A stretch of 64,000 bases of DNA from Actinomyces sp. HPA0247 (GTDB taxonomy: Bacteria; Actinomycetota; Actinomycetes; Actinomycetales; Actinomycetaceae). The position numbers were made by a program, and so were the translations under genes. The stretch is taken from NCBI GenBank assembly GCA_000411415.1, contig KE150452.1, positions 158,623 through 222,622 on the forward strand. Reading direction: 5' to 3'. The notes under the pieces were generated by a model. That model had not been told where the DNA came from. It saw only the letters and a program-made list of their open reading frames with translations, and searched no databases. Each line of letters starts with the position of its first letter. The first letter of the stretch is position 1. Positions 17,005-25,630 of this stretch are shown here, one piece after another.

Positions 17005-18333
17005 TTAGGACAATGTGACTCCATTCGAGGAAGAGCCAATCTTGGGACCGGAGAGAACCTGGACGACCACGAGGCCTCCGAGGATCAGCATGCAGGCACC
17101 GGCACCCAGGAGATAGCCATTCAGTCCTTCAGACTCATTACCGGACAGGGAGGAAGACAGCATTTCAGCGTGCAGCTTCACGCCGCCCGAGGCGTCAACA
17201 GACGACCCAGCACCGGCTGCGGCAACCGTCGAAGCGACCTTGAACTCAGCCCAACCGACCAGTTCATGCTGACGGTTCGCGACGACGACCTTGTAGTCGC
17301 CCATCGGAAGGCCCGTAACCTCCATCGACACCTGATTGGAGTCTTCGACCTGAAGCCAGCGGGCCTCACCGGTCTGCATGATATTCGCGCTCACCCAGTC
17401 GCCAGCAACGGCCTTATCCGAAGGAACGTTAATCGTCAGCTGTCCGCCGGTGAAAGCTGCGCTCACGCCACCCTTGTTCGCATCAGTCAGCTGCGACACG
17501 TCAGAAATAGGCGACACCGGGGTGTCGGAAGGCTGCGCGGATGCAGCAGAAGCACTCGCAGATGGTGTCGGACTCGGCGCCTCGGAAGGCGTCGGGGTCG
17601 GACGGACGGCGGGGAGCTGTGGATCATCGGGCGCAGGCGCGGGCTGCTCAGTGGTGGGAGCAGGCGCGGGATCGGCACTGGGCTCGCTCGTCGGTGCGGG
17701 CGCGGGATCGGAAGTCGGTTCCGGTGCAGGATCGGTCGTCGGCTCGGCCGTGGGCTGAGGCGCGGGATCGGCCGTCGGGTCCGTCGTCGGTTCAGGTCTG
17801 CGCGTGTCGTCGTTACCAACAGGCTGATACACGCTCACGGTGTAGGTCACAGGCTCACCCTCAACGAGATCTCGCCCTTCCTTGAACATGAGCACCGTGA
17901 CGGTGTGCTTCGTTCCAGGCTCCCACGTGATGCCCTCGACATTGTTCTGTCCATTGGGCACAGGGACCTTCAGGGTGTAGTTGTGCGGACTGGTGGCAAC
18001 CCACACATCATCAGCGGTCACGGGTACCGTTTCGCCATCACGCTCATACGTCGGCTGCTCAACAGGCGTCACGCGACCCGAGTCGAGCATCACGCCCCAG
18101 TAGCCCTTATCCCCGTACTGCTTCTCAAAAGAGGAGCCCTGTTCGATTCGAACAGTGAATGCGGTGGTCGGGACGGGGATGGCCCCGTCGTTACCGTCTG
18201 CGCGAGCAGCAAATCCGGGGATCGCAAGCGCGATGGCAGCGAACAGGCACAGGGCCATCAGGAGGCTCATCAATCGACTGCGCCCTCCGAGGCCGCGCGC
18301 GGCAAGGGCAGAAGCGGCCCGTGCGTGCTGCAT
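17005..18333 (-). CDS. Secreted, membrane-anchored Pro/Thr-rich stalk protein
   Basis: I do not recognise a named family. The 442-aa protein has a long N-terminal region with a signal-peptide-like helix (about 20-44, ending FAARADG). A beta-rich domain (50-172) contains WEPGTKHTV near 137-144. A Pro/Thr/Asp/Glu-rich stalk (179-272, repeats of DPAPEPT type) follows, then a second beta-rich region and a C-terminal membrane helix (404-428, GLNGYLLGAG...). No LPxTG motif is present. AAGGAG lies 6 nt before the ATG at 18333. It sits downstream of the siderophore importer and of a similarly built protein at 18476-19522 that shares the GTKH and LNG-(Y/W) signatures. It is probably a cell-surface ligand-binding or adhesion protein; this is inference. 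Confidence 0.85.
   Translation of the reverse strand: MQHARAASALAARGLGGRSRLMSLLMALCLFAAIALAIPGFAARADGNDGAIPVPTTAFTVRIEQGSSFEKQYGDKGYWGVMLDSGRVTPVEQPTYERDGETVPVTADDVWVATSPHNYTLKVPVPNGQNNVEGITWEPGTKHTVTVLMFKEGRDLVEGEPVTYTVSVYQPVGNDDTRRPEPTTDPTADPAPQPTAEPTTDPAPEPTSDPAPAPTSEPSADPAPAPTTEQPAPAPDDPQLPAVRPTPTPSEAPSPTPSASASAASAQPSDTPVSPISDVSQLTDANKGGVSAAFTGGQLTINVPSDKAVAGDWVSANIMQTGEARWLQVEDSNQVSMEVTGLPMGDYKVVVANRQHELVGWAEFKVASTVAAAGAGSSVDASGGVKLHAEMLSSSLSGNESEGLNGYLLGAGACMLILGGLVVVQVLSGPKIGSSSNGVTLS
17518..17799 (-). repeat. Degenerate Pro/Thr/Asp/Glu codon repeats (stalk)
   Basis: This stretch encodes about 94 residues dominated by PTTDPAPEPTSDPAPAPT-like units, followed by Pro/Ser-rich and Ala/Ser-rich segments. 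Such repeats form extended stalks and are prone to copy-number change. Confidence 0.8.
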
Positions 18334-18475
18334 ACCGTTCTCCTTAGTGACTTAATCCTCAGAAGCATTTGTTCTGAAACTAGAGTAACAGGCGTGGCGC
18401 GCGAATGCTAAATTCCAACGCACACCAATCGGTTAATGCACATTTTCTCAGAGCGCTAGCCCAGATGAAAGGTGA

Positions 18476-19522
18476 TTAGCGCGCCAATCCGTGGGAGCGG
18501 CGGACAATACTGACCGTCACGATGGCACCGAGCAACGCAAGAGCACCGCCACCAGCGAGAATCCAACCATTCAGCCGCGACTCTTCCTCGCGGGCGGCCT
18601 GATTCGAGGCCTGCTGCTCCGAGTGAGCTTTGGGACCAATCTGCGATGCGGACACGCTTTGCTGAGTGGATGAGGTCGAAGGCTCCGGAGTGGGATCCGC
18701 GCTGTTACCTGATCCACCAGACGAAGTAGACGACTGTGTCGACGATCCCCCACTAGCAGACGACGAACTGGGAGACGGAGTCGACGCAGAAGATGTCACA
18801 TCATCAGCCTGCGTTCGTTCGGACGTCCGATTCTGTCCAGACGCACTGGTCGACGACTCACTTGGCACAGAGGGGGCGTCGGTAGGGCTCACGGAGGTGC
18901 TATCGGAGCCAGGATCGTGAGTCGGGGCAGCACTGTCATCCGTCACCGGATCAGTACCATCGGTCGCTGACGGTTCGGTCGGTGCCAGCGAACAGGAGCG
19001 CGCCTCGGCTGCCGATTCGACGACCGTCACCTCAACCTGAACATAGTTGCCCGTCACCCCGTCACCGATCATGACCTGGTGCTTCGTCCCAGCCGTCCAC
19101 AAAGCCGGCAGGTCAATATCAGCCGTGAAAGTGCCGTCCGCACCAACTTTCGCAACCGCCCATGCAGACCTATTACGTGCAACCGAGGACGGAACCCACG
19201 TGGGGAGGACCATGTCATCAGAGCGCTTTTCCTGGCCATCATCGAGCGTCACAATCACGAAACCGAGGGCATCCTCGGAAGACGGACCCCACCCAGAGCC
19301 TTCCAGATGCAGCGGCACCCCGGTTGCTACGACCGACGACGCTATGATCGACGCCCCTTCTTCAGAAGCGGTCACACACTGCCCCGGCTGATCGCCAATG
19401 CCATCCGCACTGTAGGCGGGAGCGACCGACACGAACATTCCACCGACGACGGAGGCAGACGCGGTCAGTGCAAGCAGGGACATGCGAAGGCCCCGGCTCT
19501 GCGAGCGCACCTGTGTCGTCAT
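18476..19522 (-). CDS. Secreted, membrane-anchored Ser/Thr-rich stalk protein
   Basis: I do not recognise a named family. The 348-aa protein has a signal peptide (cleavage likely after AYSA, residue 39) and an N-terminal beta-rich domain (40-170) with SGWGP and LWTAGTKHQV. A long Ser/Thr-rich low-complexity stalk (about 180-300) follows, then a C-terminal membrane helix (318-340, LNGWILAGGG...) and a short basic tail. There is no LPxTG. Cys49 and Cys177 flank the globular domain and could form a disulfide. The ATG at 19522 is preceded by AAGGA. Architecture and two short motifs are shared with the neighbour at 17005-18333, so the pair may be an old duplication. The position next to the iron importer hints at a surface role, unproven. 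Confidence 0.85.
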   Translation of the reverse strand: MTTQVRSQSRGLRMSLLALTASASVVGGMFVSVAPAYSADGIGDQPGQCVTASEEGASIIASSVVATGVPLHLEGSGWGPSSEDALGFVIVTLDDGQEKRSDDMVLPTWVPSSVARNRSAWAVAKVGADGTFTADIDLPALWTAGTKHQVMIGDGVTGNYVQVEVTVVESAAEARSCSLAPTEPSATDGTDPVTDDSAAPTHDPGSDSTSVSPTDAPSVPSESSTSASGQNRTSERTQADDVTSSASTPSPSSSSASGGSSTQSSTSSGGSGNSADPTPEPSTSSTQQSVSASQIGPKAHSEQQASNQAAREEESRLNGWILAGGGALALLGAIVTVSIVRRSHGLAR

Positions 19523-19811
19523 GCGTATTCGTTTCCTTCTGTCTGGGATAGCCTCAACCAATCGACACTGTCACGCTCAGAATAAGCATGTCAGTGCCTG
19601 AGTAACCACTCGATACCAGCACCATACTATTGCCTGGCTTGCGAGATGTAATTGCGAGCAACAAGCAAATTCATGGCACACCTGCTCAAAACCTTATTTT
19701 ACCTGGATTTACGCGATTTTGCCACAATTACTGTGAGCAATATTATCGAGCAATCATACCTGCTGGTGACCCGCTGGTCAGCATTTGAGATGCTGAGAAA
19801 GACAACGTCGG
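19523..19811. other. AT-rich intergenic region between importer and stalk genes
   Basis: This 289-nt gap is visibly more AT-rich than its surroundings. It presumably holds the end of the importer transcript and the promoter of the stalk genes. On the minus strand TTACAT, a 16-nt spacer and TAGTAT (about 19650-19624) is a possible weak promoter. I saw no convincing terminator, second iron box or ORF. The right end carries a short sequence also found in front of the importer. Confidence 0.5.
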
Positions 19812-20606
19812 TCAACGACGCGGGATGACGAGAGGAGCCCCCGTCTCCGGATCCTCGATGATGCGACAGGGCACTGCGAATACGCGCTCCACAAGCTCAG
19901 GCGTGACCACCTGGGCAGGCTCACCCTGAGCGAGGATCTGCCCGTCCTTCATAAAGACGAGGTGGGTGGCATACCGGAACGCAAGATGCAGATCGTGCAG
20001 CACGGCAACAACAGTCGTACCCGCGCGCTGCAACCGCTCGGCAAGACGAAGCACCTCCAGCTGATGATTGAGATCGAGATAGGTCGTCGGTTCATCGAGC
20101 AGCAAGATCTCAGTCGACTGCGCCAAAGCCATCGCAATCCAGACACGCTGACGCTGACCACCGGAAAGCTCACCAACACGCCGACCGACAAGGGACGCGA
20201 CACCCGCATCCTCCATCGCACGGGCGAGCGCTTCATCGTCCTCACGACTCCACTGACGCAGAAGGGACTGGTAGGGGTAACGCCCCCTCGCAACCAAATC
20301 TTCCACGAGCATATCGCCCGGAGCCACAGACGACTGCGCGAGCAATCCCAGTCTGCGTGCAAGCGCCTTCTGATTCATATCGGCAACGCTGCGCCCGTCC
20401 AATTCCACCACTCCGCTACGAACGTCAAGCACGCGAGCCAACGACCGCAAGAGGGTCGACTTCCCACACGCGTTGGGGCCAACGATGACGGTCAACTCAC
20501 CGTTGAGGACATCCAGCGACAACCCATCCAGAATGGGAGCGTTCTTCCCGTAGCCAACGACGATATCGCGGGCACCCAGCCCCGGCCTCGTCCCTACCCC
20601 AGTCAT
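19812..20606 (-). CDS. Siderophore ABC transporter, ATP-binding protein
   Basis: The 264-aa FepC/FhuC-type ATPase energises uptake through the two adjacent permeases. Walker A is GPNACGKST (43-51), where Ala replaces the usual Gly. The signature LSGGQRQR, Walker B ILLLDEPTTYLD and switch His in VLHDLHLA are all present. The ATG at 20606 overlaps the upstream permease stop by 4 nt. It is the last gene of the importer operon. A C-terminal extension (CRIIEDPETGAPLVIPRR) is typical of iron-chelate ATPases. Confidence 0.95.
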   Translation of the reverse strand: MTGVGTRPGLGARDIVVGYGKNAPILDGLSLDVLNGELTVIVGPNACGKSTLLRSLARVLDVRSGVVELDGRSVADMNQKALARRLGLLAQSSVAPGDMLVEDLVARGRYPYQSLLRQWSREDDEALARAMEDAGVASLVGRRVGELSGGQRQRVWIAMALAQSTEILLLDEPTTYLDLNHQLEVLRLAERLQRAGTTVVAVLHDLHLAFRYATHLVFMKDGQILAQGEPAQVVTPELVERVFAVPCRIIEDPETGAPLVIPRR

Positions 20607-21652
20607 GACCTCACCTCACGAATCAACAACCACAGGAGGTACAAGCCTCCCACGACACCCGTCACAACACCCACGGGAAGCTCAGCGGGCGCGATCAAAC
20701 GCTGAGCACACACGTCAGATGCCAACACCAGCAACGCCCCCACGAGCGCGGACGAAGCAAAACCCACTCCCCCGCCACCGCACAGGCGATGCGCAATATG
20801 CGGGGCGGACAATGCGACGAACGCGACCGGACCAGCGACGGCCGTGGCGCAGGCAACGAGCAGGATGGCGACAGCGATCGACAGAAGACGAATGCGGCGC
20901 ACGCGCACGCCGAGCCCGGTCGCAACGTCGTCCCCCATCGCCACAAGCCCCAGCGGAACTGCAGCAGCGACGCACGCACATGCGACAACGCCGAGCACGA
21001 TCAGGAGAGGTGTCAGTCGAGCGAACGTAACCCCCGAAAATGACCCAGCACTCCACAGTTGCGCTCGCTGCGCTGCCTCCAGCGGCGCCTTGACAATCAG
21101 CAGCGAATTGATAGCGCGCAGCGCAGCAGAGCAACCAATACCGACCAGGACAACACGCATTCCCGTCACGCGCATACCGCCTGCGCAGGCGAGGATCGCT
21201 GCACCTGAGACGAGGCCACCGACCAAGGCCCCGAGGCCGGTCACCGCCGGACTCGACCCCAGCACAATAATCGCTATCAGCGCGCCGGTGGCACACCCCG
21301 TTGACAGCCCCACGATGTCCGGGCTTCCCAGAGGATTACCCGAGATCGTCTGGAAGATACGCCCCGAAATGCCGAGCGCGCACCCGACCGCAACAGCGGC
21401 CAGCATCCGCGGCAGCCGCACAGACTGAACGAAATAGACCCCCAGGAAGTCGTCACGAGGACCGCCGTCACCCAGCAGGCGCCGGAAGGAGTCCGCGGCA
21501 CTGAGCCCATAGTCGCCGAGCGTCAGCGAATAGACGGACAATCCGAGCACAAGAAGGAGGCCACACACGACCACCACCGCGCTGCGTCGATGAATACGGA
21601 CGGAGAAACCGGCTCGCGACACAGTGATATACCGCTGACCATCTCGCGTCAT
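20603..21652 (-). CDS. Siderophore ABC transporter permease, FecCD family
   Basis: The 349-aa integral membrane protein has about nine to ten helices. It shows FecCD/BtuC signatures: RLPRMLAAVAVGCALGISGRIFQ, GNPLGSPDIVG, the ATPase-contact segment GLGVRV and GPVAFVALSAPHIA. The ATG at 21652 overlaps the stop of the other permease (ATGA). The longer in-frame extension to 21778 lies inside the neighbouring gene and is rejected. It probably pairs with the following permease as a FepG/FepD-like heterodimer. Confidence 0.94.
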   Translation of the reverse strand: MTRDGQRYITVSRAGFSVRIHRRSAVVVVCGLLLVLGLSVYSLTLGDYGLSAADSFRRLLGDGGPRDDFLGVYFVQSVRLPRMLAAVAVGCALGISGRIFQTISGNPLGSPDIVGLSTGCATGALIAIIVLGSSPAVTGLGALVGGLVSGAAILACAGGMRVTGMRVVLVGIGCSAALRAINSLLIVKAPLEAAQRAQLWSAGSFSGVTFARLTPLLIVLGVVACACVAAAVPLGLVAMGDDVATGLGVRVRRIRLLSIAVAILLVACATAVAGPVAFVALSAPHIAHRLCGGGGVGFASSALVGALLVLASDVCAQRLIAPAELPVGVVTGVVGGLYLLWLLIREVRS

Positions 21653-22644
21653 GACATACCCCTTCCGCGCGCAGCAATAATGAAGAAGGGGGCGCCGATC
21701 AGGGCGACAACGACGCCCACGGGCACCTCGGAAGGCGCGAGGACGAGACGTGACGCAATATCGGCAATGCACACCCACACGGCGCCTGCGACCATCGACC
21801 AGATCGCAACCGCTCCCTGCTTCGCACCGACGATACGTCGCACCATGAGAGGCACCGCCAAGCCGACGAATGTCAGCGGACCACCCAGCGCTGTTGCTCC
21901 ACCAGCAAGAGCCGTCACGGCAAGAATTCCCAAAGCCCGAATGAGTCGCACACGCACGCCAAGACTCACGGCAGTATCCTCACCGATGGCGAGAACGCCG
22001 AGAGCTGACGAGATGAGAGCAGCGAGGACACCCCCGCAGACGATAACTATTCCCGCTGCGACCACCGAGCCCATATCGACCCCCTCCAACGATCCGGAGG
22101 CCCAGTAACGGAACTCGTTGAAAGCAAACTGATTGGCCGCCAGGACTGCCTGCGTGAGGGACGCGAGAGCAGCGGACACGGCAATGCCCGCAAGAGCGAG
22201 ACGGGAGCGAGACCCGCCACCGCGGCCCGACATCGCAAATACGAGAGCGGCAGCCACCCCCGCGCCAACGAACGAAGCGCCGAGCGTCCCGGCGCGCGTC
22301 ACAACCCCAGACACAGCTGTGACGGATACGACGACGAACGCAGCGCCTGCGTTGATGCCAAGCACACCCGGATCCGCAAGCGGATTGCGAGTCATCGCTT
22401 GCATGATGGAGCCAGCCACACCGAGCGCCCCGCCGATCATGAGCGCGGCAATCGTGCGCGGCACCCGCAGCTGGGTGACGACTTGCGCATCCTGACTCGC
22501 CCCACCACGAACCAAAGCATCCCACACAACATCGGGAGCGATGGAACGGGAACCCAGGGCGAGCGAGGCCATCGCGACGAGGACAAGCACCAGCGTCGCC
22601 ACTGCACAAGCAATGGCGACGCTGGCGATACGACGTGTCGTCAT
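21649..22644 (-). CDS. Siderophore ABC transporter permease, FecCD family
   Basis: The 331-aa integral membrane protein is similar in plan to its partner. It carries RVPRTIAALMIGGALGVAGSIMQ, NPLADPGVLGINAGAA, SLGVRV and GPLTFVGLAVPLMVRRI. The ATG at 22644 lies 36 nt after the binding-protein stop. Two different permeases with one ATPase and one lipoprotein make a complete ferric-siderophore (or possibly cobalamin or haem) importer. The Fes-like esterase upstream favours a catecholate siderophore. Confidence 0.94.
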   Translation of the reverse strand: MTTRRIASVAIACAVATLVLVLVAMASLALGSRSIAPDVVWDALVRGGASQDAQVVTQLRVPRTIAALMIGGALGVAGSIMQAMTRNPLADPGVLGINAGAAFVVVSVTAVSGVVTRAGTLGASFVGAGVAAALVFAMSGRGGGSRSRLALAGIAVSAALASLTQAVLAANQFAFNEFRYWASGSLEGVDMGSVVAAGIVIVCGGVLAALISSALGVLAIGEDTAVSLGVRVRLIRALGILAVTALAGGATALGGPLTFVGLAVPLMVRRIVGAKQGAVAIWSMVAGAVWVCIADIASRLVLAPSEVPVGVVVALIGAPFFIIAARGRGMS

Positions 22645-22680
22645 GTCAGGTCAGCGACCCGAATCGTCCGACTATCGGGC

Positions 22681-23718
22681 TCAGGAAGCCGGGACGAACT
22701 GGGCCTCGATGCTCGAGACGATGCCGTCCATCAGGAGGTAGCCACCGGTCGAGGTCCACAGGGAACCGTCGACGGGGATGACGTGGTTCGCCTTGACGGC
22801 GCCGAGCGAGTCGAAACCGACGGTGTTCTTCGCCTCTTCGAGGGCTGCGGCAGAGGCCTCGACGCCCGTGTTGCCACCGGCGGAGGGGTTGTTCACTGAG
22901 GACTTGCCCAGCGTGCCAAAGAAGATCCAGTCCGCATCGATCTGGTCAATGTTCTCCAGGGAGACGGGCTCGGAGTGGCCTTCGCCGTCACGGTCCTGGT
23001 TCGCGGGGCGCTTCATGCCGAGTGCGGTCAGAGCCTGTCCGGCGGGGAGCTCCTTGAGGATCAGGCCAGCGCTATCGCCCTGCCAACGCACGACCGAGTA
23101 CGTCTGATCGAGGTAGCCGGCGTCCTTCAGGCGGGCGCTCACCGATGCGACATGCTGGTCGAACTCCGCAAGCTTGGTCTCAGCCTGGTCGGCCAGACCC
23201 AGCGCATCCGCGGTGAGCGTAAAGGTCTGCCGCCAGTCACCACCGGACTGAGTGGTGAAGAAGACGGGTGCGATCTGAGAAAGCGCAGTCAGGGTTTCCG
23301 TGTCGTTATTCTTCACAGAGGTACCGTCGACGAGGATGAGATCGGGATGGGCTGCACCGATAGCCTCGAGGTTCGGGGTACCAATCGATCCAAGGATCGG
23401 AATGTCTCCGGCACGATCGATCAGGTAGTTCGGGACGGTCTGCTGACCACGGCCGGACACGACGCCGATCGGGGTCACGCCGAGCGCGAGGGCATTGTCA
23501 GTGGTCGGCTCGGAGAGCGTGACAACGCGGCTGGGGTGCGACGGCAGGGTAACCTCCTGGCCGGACGCATCGGTGACGGTGCGCGTCGCAGACGTCTCGG
23601 ACGTCGCGGATGCCTCGGGGGACGAGGCCGGGGCGGGCTGGTTGGACGAGCATGCTCCCAGAGCGAGAGCGGTCAGAGCGACGCCGACGATGGCGCGAAT
23701 TCGCGTCGACAGGTGCAC
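22681..23718 (-). CDS. Iron-siderophore-binding lipoprotein
   Basis: The 345-aa protein is the importer's extracellular substrate-binding component (FepB/FhuD-type, cluster A-II fold). A signal peptide ends in the lipobox LALGAC with the lipidated Cys at residue 23, followed by a Ser/Ala/Thr linker. The binding domain contains RVVTLSEPTTDNALALGV and NLEAIGAAHPDLILVDG, typical of this family. The GTG at 23718 has only a weak Shine-Dalgarno (GAG). The iron box at 23752-23770 lies 34-52 nt upstream and likely controls the four-gene operon. Confidence 0.94.
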   Translation of the reverse strand: MHLSTRIRAIVGVALTALALGACSSNQPAPASSPEASATSETSATRTVTDASGQEVTLPSHPSRVVTLSEPTTDNALALGVTPIGVVSGRGQQTVPNYLIDRAGDIPILGSIGTPNLEAIGAAHPDLILVDGTSVKNNDTETLTALSQIAPVFFTTQSGGDWRQTFTLTADALGLADQAETKLAEFDQHVASVSARLKDAGYLDQTYSVVRWQGDSAGLILKELPAGQALTALGMKRPANQDRDGEGHSEPVSLENIDQIDADWIFFGTLGKSSVNNPSAGGNTGVEASAAALEEAKNTVGFDSLGAVKANHVIPVDGSLWTSTGGYLLMDGIVSSIEAQFVPAS

Positions 23719-23751
23719 AGGTGTCTCAATTCAGTCGATCTTGTTAGGTGC

Positions 23752-23770
23752 ATAGGTAAGCCTAACCTAT
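23752..23770 (-). promoter_or_regulatory. DtxR/IdeR iron box
   Basis: This 19-bp inverted repeat reads ATAGGTAAG-C-CTAACCTAT. One base breaks symmetry between the arms (ATAGGTAAG versus ATAGGTTAG), and the site closely matches the DtxR/IdeR consensus TWAGGTTAGSCTAACCTWA. It lies 34 nt before the lipoprotein start and overlaps plausible -10 hexamers (TAGGTT, TAGGCT). Iron-loaded DtxR-family repressor would block the importer promoter. Another half-site (TTAGGT) begins 8 nt away at 23744. Confidence 0.88.
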
Positions 23771-23805
23771 AGATGAGCTGGTGACTCACTCTGTCTCACT
23801 GCTGG

Positions 23806-24990
23806 TCAGCATGTGAGAGGGTCCCATCCATCAAGGGCGCGGACGAGGCCTTCGCGCCACCATGCCACGTCATGCCCACTGCAATAATGGTCGAGCTCCA
23901 CGGCTGCACCCTGGCTCCGCAGGAGCTCGACGCAGTCGTCCACCACCGGACGCATCGTCTGTTCCAGCGTGCCCACCTGCAGCCGTAGCCGCACATCCTG
24001 GCGCGGCCTCACCGACCCCGCACGCAGGTCACCCATCAGCATCCCTTCGCCGATGCCTCGCCGCGCACCTCCCCACCACAGGGACGGAGACTGGGCGACC
24101 GCACAATCGAGGGGAAGATCACTGCGCAGCGCCGCTTCCAACACAGCCAGACCGCCGTACGACTGGCCTGCGACCATCACAGGCCCCACCCCAGCCTCGT
24201 CGCACACTGCGCGTAGCAGCGCCACGACACTGTCCACGTCGGTCAACTCCGCCTCGCGCTCGTCCAGATCTCCCACGTCGATTGTCACGACGCGCAGGCC
24301 GGGATAGCGCCGAGTCAACCAGCCGACGCCGTTACCCCGCCAGATCTCGCCATCGAAGAGGATGAGCATGCACGTCGGATCCGCCTCGCCGTCATGAACG
24401 ATCACATCGTGCTGGCGCGTGACTGAGAGCCGCGCACTCACATCCGCTGCGATGTCATGTTCACGCACCGCACGCATCTCGGGAGCGGACAGATCCTGCG
24501 ACGGCCACACCACCTGCGCGTCGGGTCCAATGAAGAGTGAGGCTGCGGCACCGCGCCCATTCACGACCCTGAGTGGATTCGACGAATCGGGAGATGCATC
24601 GTCGAGGAATCGGATCCACTCCCCCATGTCCGTACCCACGCTGGGGTCGAGGCCCCACGGCCCCACAATCACCTTCTGGTAGCTGAGGATCGCATCCGAA
24701 GGAAGTGCGCATACGAGCGCCCGAGCATCCCCGTGCCCAGGCCCCATCGACATGCAAAAGTCGTCGAGGTGCTCGCGCGCCCGATCCGTGATCGTGTTCA
24801 GGACGACGTAGCAGTCAGCTGCAGCCTGTGCTCCCCACTGGAAGGTCACACGTACGGCGTCAACTCCATCGACGACGAGCCGAGGCCCGACGATCGGGAG
24901 CCCGTCGGCGTAGCGATAAATTCCGTCTGACGCCTCCCAGCGCAGCCGACAAAATCCGGTGCGCGAAAAAGACGTTTGGTCGAAAGCCAC
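23806..24990 (-). CDS. Siderophore esterase, Fes/IroD-like
   Basis: Fes-type enzymes hydrolyse ferric catecholate siderophores in the cytoplasm to release iron. The 394-aa protein has an N-terminal beta domain (the enterochelin-esterase N-terminal type, about 1-165) and an alpha/beta-hydrolase domain. The nucleophile elbow is GQSYGG. The C-terminal histidine motif SGHDVAWWREGL matches GGHDALCWRGGL of E. coli Fes. I chose the GTG at 24990, 4 nt after the upstream stop; an ATG at 25050 would overlap that gene by about 50 nt and cannot be excluded. It is cotranscribed with the YciO-like gene or reached by a local promoter; no iron box was seen before it. Confidence 0.85.
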   Translation of the reverse strand: MAFDQTSFSRTGFCRLRWEASDGIYRYADGLPIVGPRLVVDGVDAVRVTFQWGAQAAADCYVVLNTITDRAREHLDDFCMSMGPGHGDARALVCALPSDAILSYQKVIVGPWGLDPSVGTDMGEWIRFLDDASPDSSNPLRVVNGRGAAASLFIGPDAQVVWPSQDLSAPEMRAVREHDIAADVSARLSVTRQHDVIVHDGEADPTCMLILFDGEIWRGNGVGWLTRRYPGLRVVTIDVGDLDEREAELTDVDSVVALLRAVCDEAGVGPVMVAGQSYGGLAVLEAALRSDLPLDCAVAQSPSLWWGGARRGIGEGMLMGDLRAGSVRPRQDVRLRLQVGTLEQTMRPVVDDCVELLRSQGAAVELDHYCSGHDVAWWREGLVRALDGWDPLTC

Positions 24991-24994
24991 GCGA

Positions 24995-25612
24995 TCAGTC
25001 GAACAGCGAAATATCGCCGGCGCCGACACGAGCGACGACGGCATCCCCACCCGCGAAGTCGATCACCGTGGTCGGCTCGGCGACGCCCACGGGGCCCACA
25101 ACCACCAGATCAACCTGGTGTCCGATGCGATCATCCACGTCGAAACCGTCGGTCAGAGGCTCTTCCTCTCCCGGCATGATGAGCGTCGAACAGGCCAGGG
25201 GTTCGCCCAGCGCCTCGACGATCGCCTGCGTGATGACATGATCGGGAATTCGCACGCCCACCGTGTGCTTCTTCTTGTTCAACATGATGCGCGGGACCTC
25301 CTTGGTCCCCCGCAGGATGAACGTGTAGGGTCCGGGGGTGAGCGCCTTCATGGTCCGGAACTCGTGGTTGTCGATGATCACGAGCTCGCCCAGCTGCGCA
25401 AACGAGTGGCACAGCAGCGAAAAATTATGCTTGTCATCGAGCTTACGGATCGATCGGATCGTATCCATGCCCGCCTTGTTGCCGACCTTTGTTGCGATCG
25501 CATAACCGGAGTCAGTGGGCAGCGCAATCGTGCCGCCGCGCTCCAGCAGATCAACGACCGTGGTGACCAAACGTGCCTGCGGATTAACCGGGTGCATCTC
25601 GACGTACGACAT
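24995..25612 (-). CDS. YciO/YrdC/Sua5-family protein
   Basis: The 205-aa protein has the YrdC fold that binds RNA and nucleotide. Visible motifs are GGTIALPTDSGYAIA near the N-terminus, RKLDDKHNFSLLCHS, LTPGPYTFILRGTKEVP and VGVRIPDH. The KxR/SxN pattern of true TsaC/Sua5 (threonylcarbamoyladenylate synthase for tRNA t6A) is altered, and the sequence looks closer to YciO. Its activity is therefore uncertain. The ATG at 25612 has CACAAT 6 nt upstream, so it may be leaderless. A true tsaC probably exists elsewhere. Confidence 0.85.
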   Translation of the reverse strand: MSYVEMHPVNPQARLVTTVVDLLERGGTIALPTDSGYAIATKVGNKAGMDTIRSIRKLDDKHNFSLLCHSFAQLGELVIIDNHEFRTMKALTPGPYTFILRGTKEVPRIMLNKKKHTVGVRIPDHVITQAIVEALGEPLACSTLIMPGEEEPLTDGFDVDDRIGHQVDLVVVGPVGVAEPTTVIDFAGGDAVVARVGAGDISLFD

Positions 25613-25630
25613 ACCCCTATTGTGCACGAA

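Noticed and set aside
16243..18411. 722-codon open frame on the plus strand
   Set aside because: It runs antisense across rarA and the stalk gene, with low-complexity Arg/Gly repeats mirroring the stalk codons; no supporting start signals.
21653..21778. Upstream in-frame extension of the first permease
   Set aside because: It lies inside the adjacent permease gene; the ATGA overlap at 21649-21652 is the expected start.
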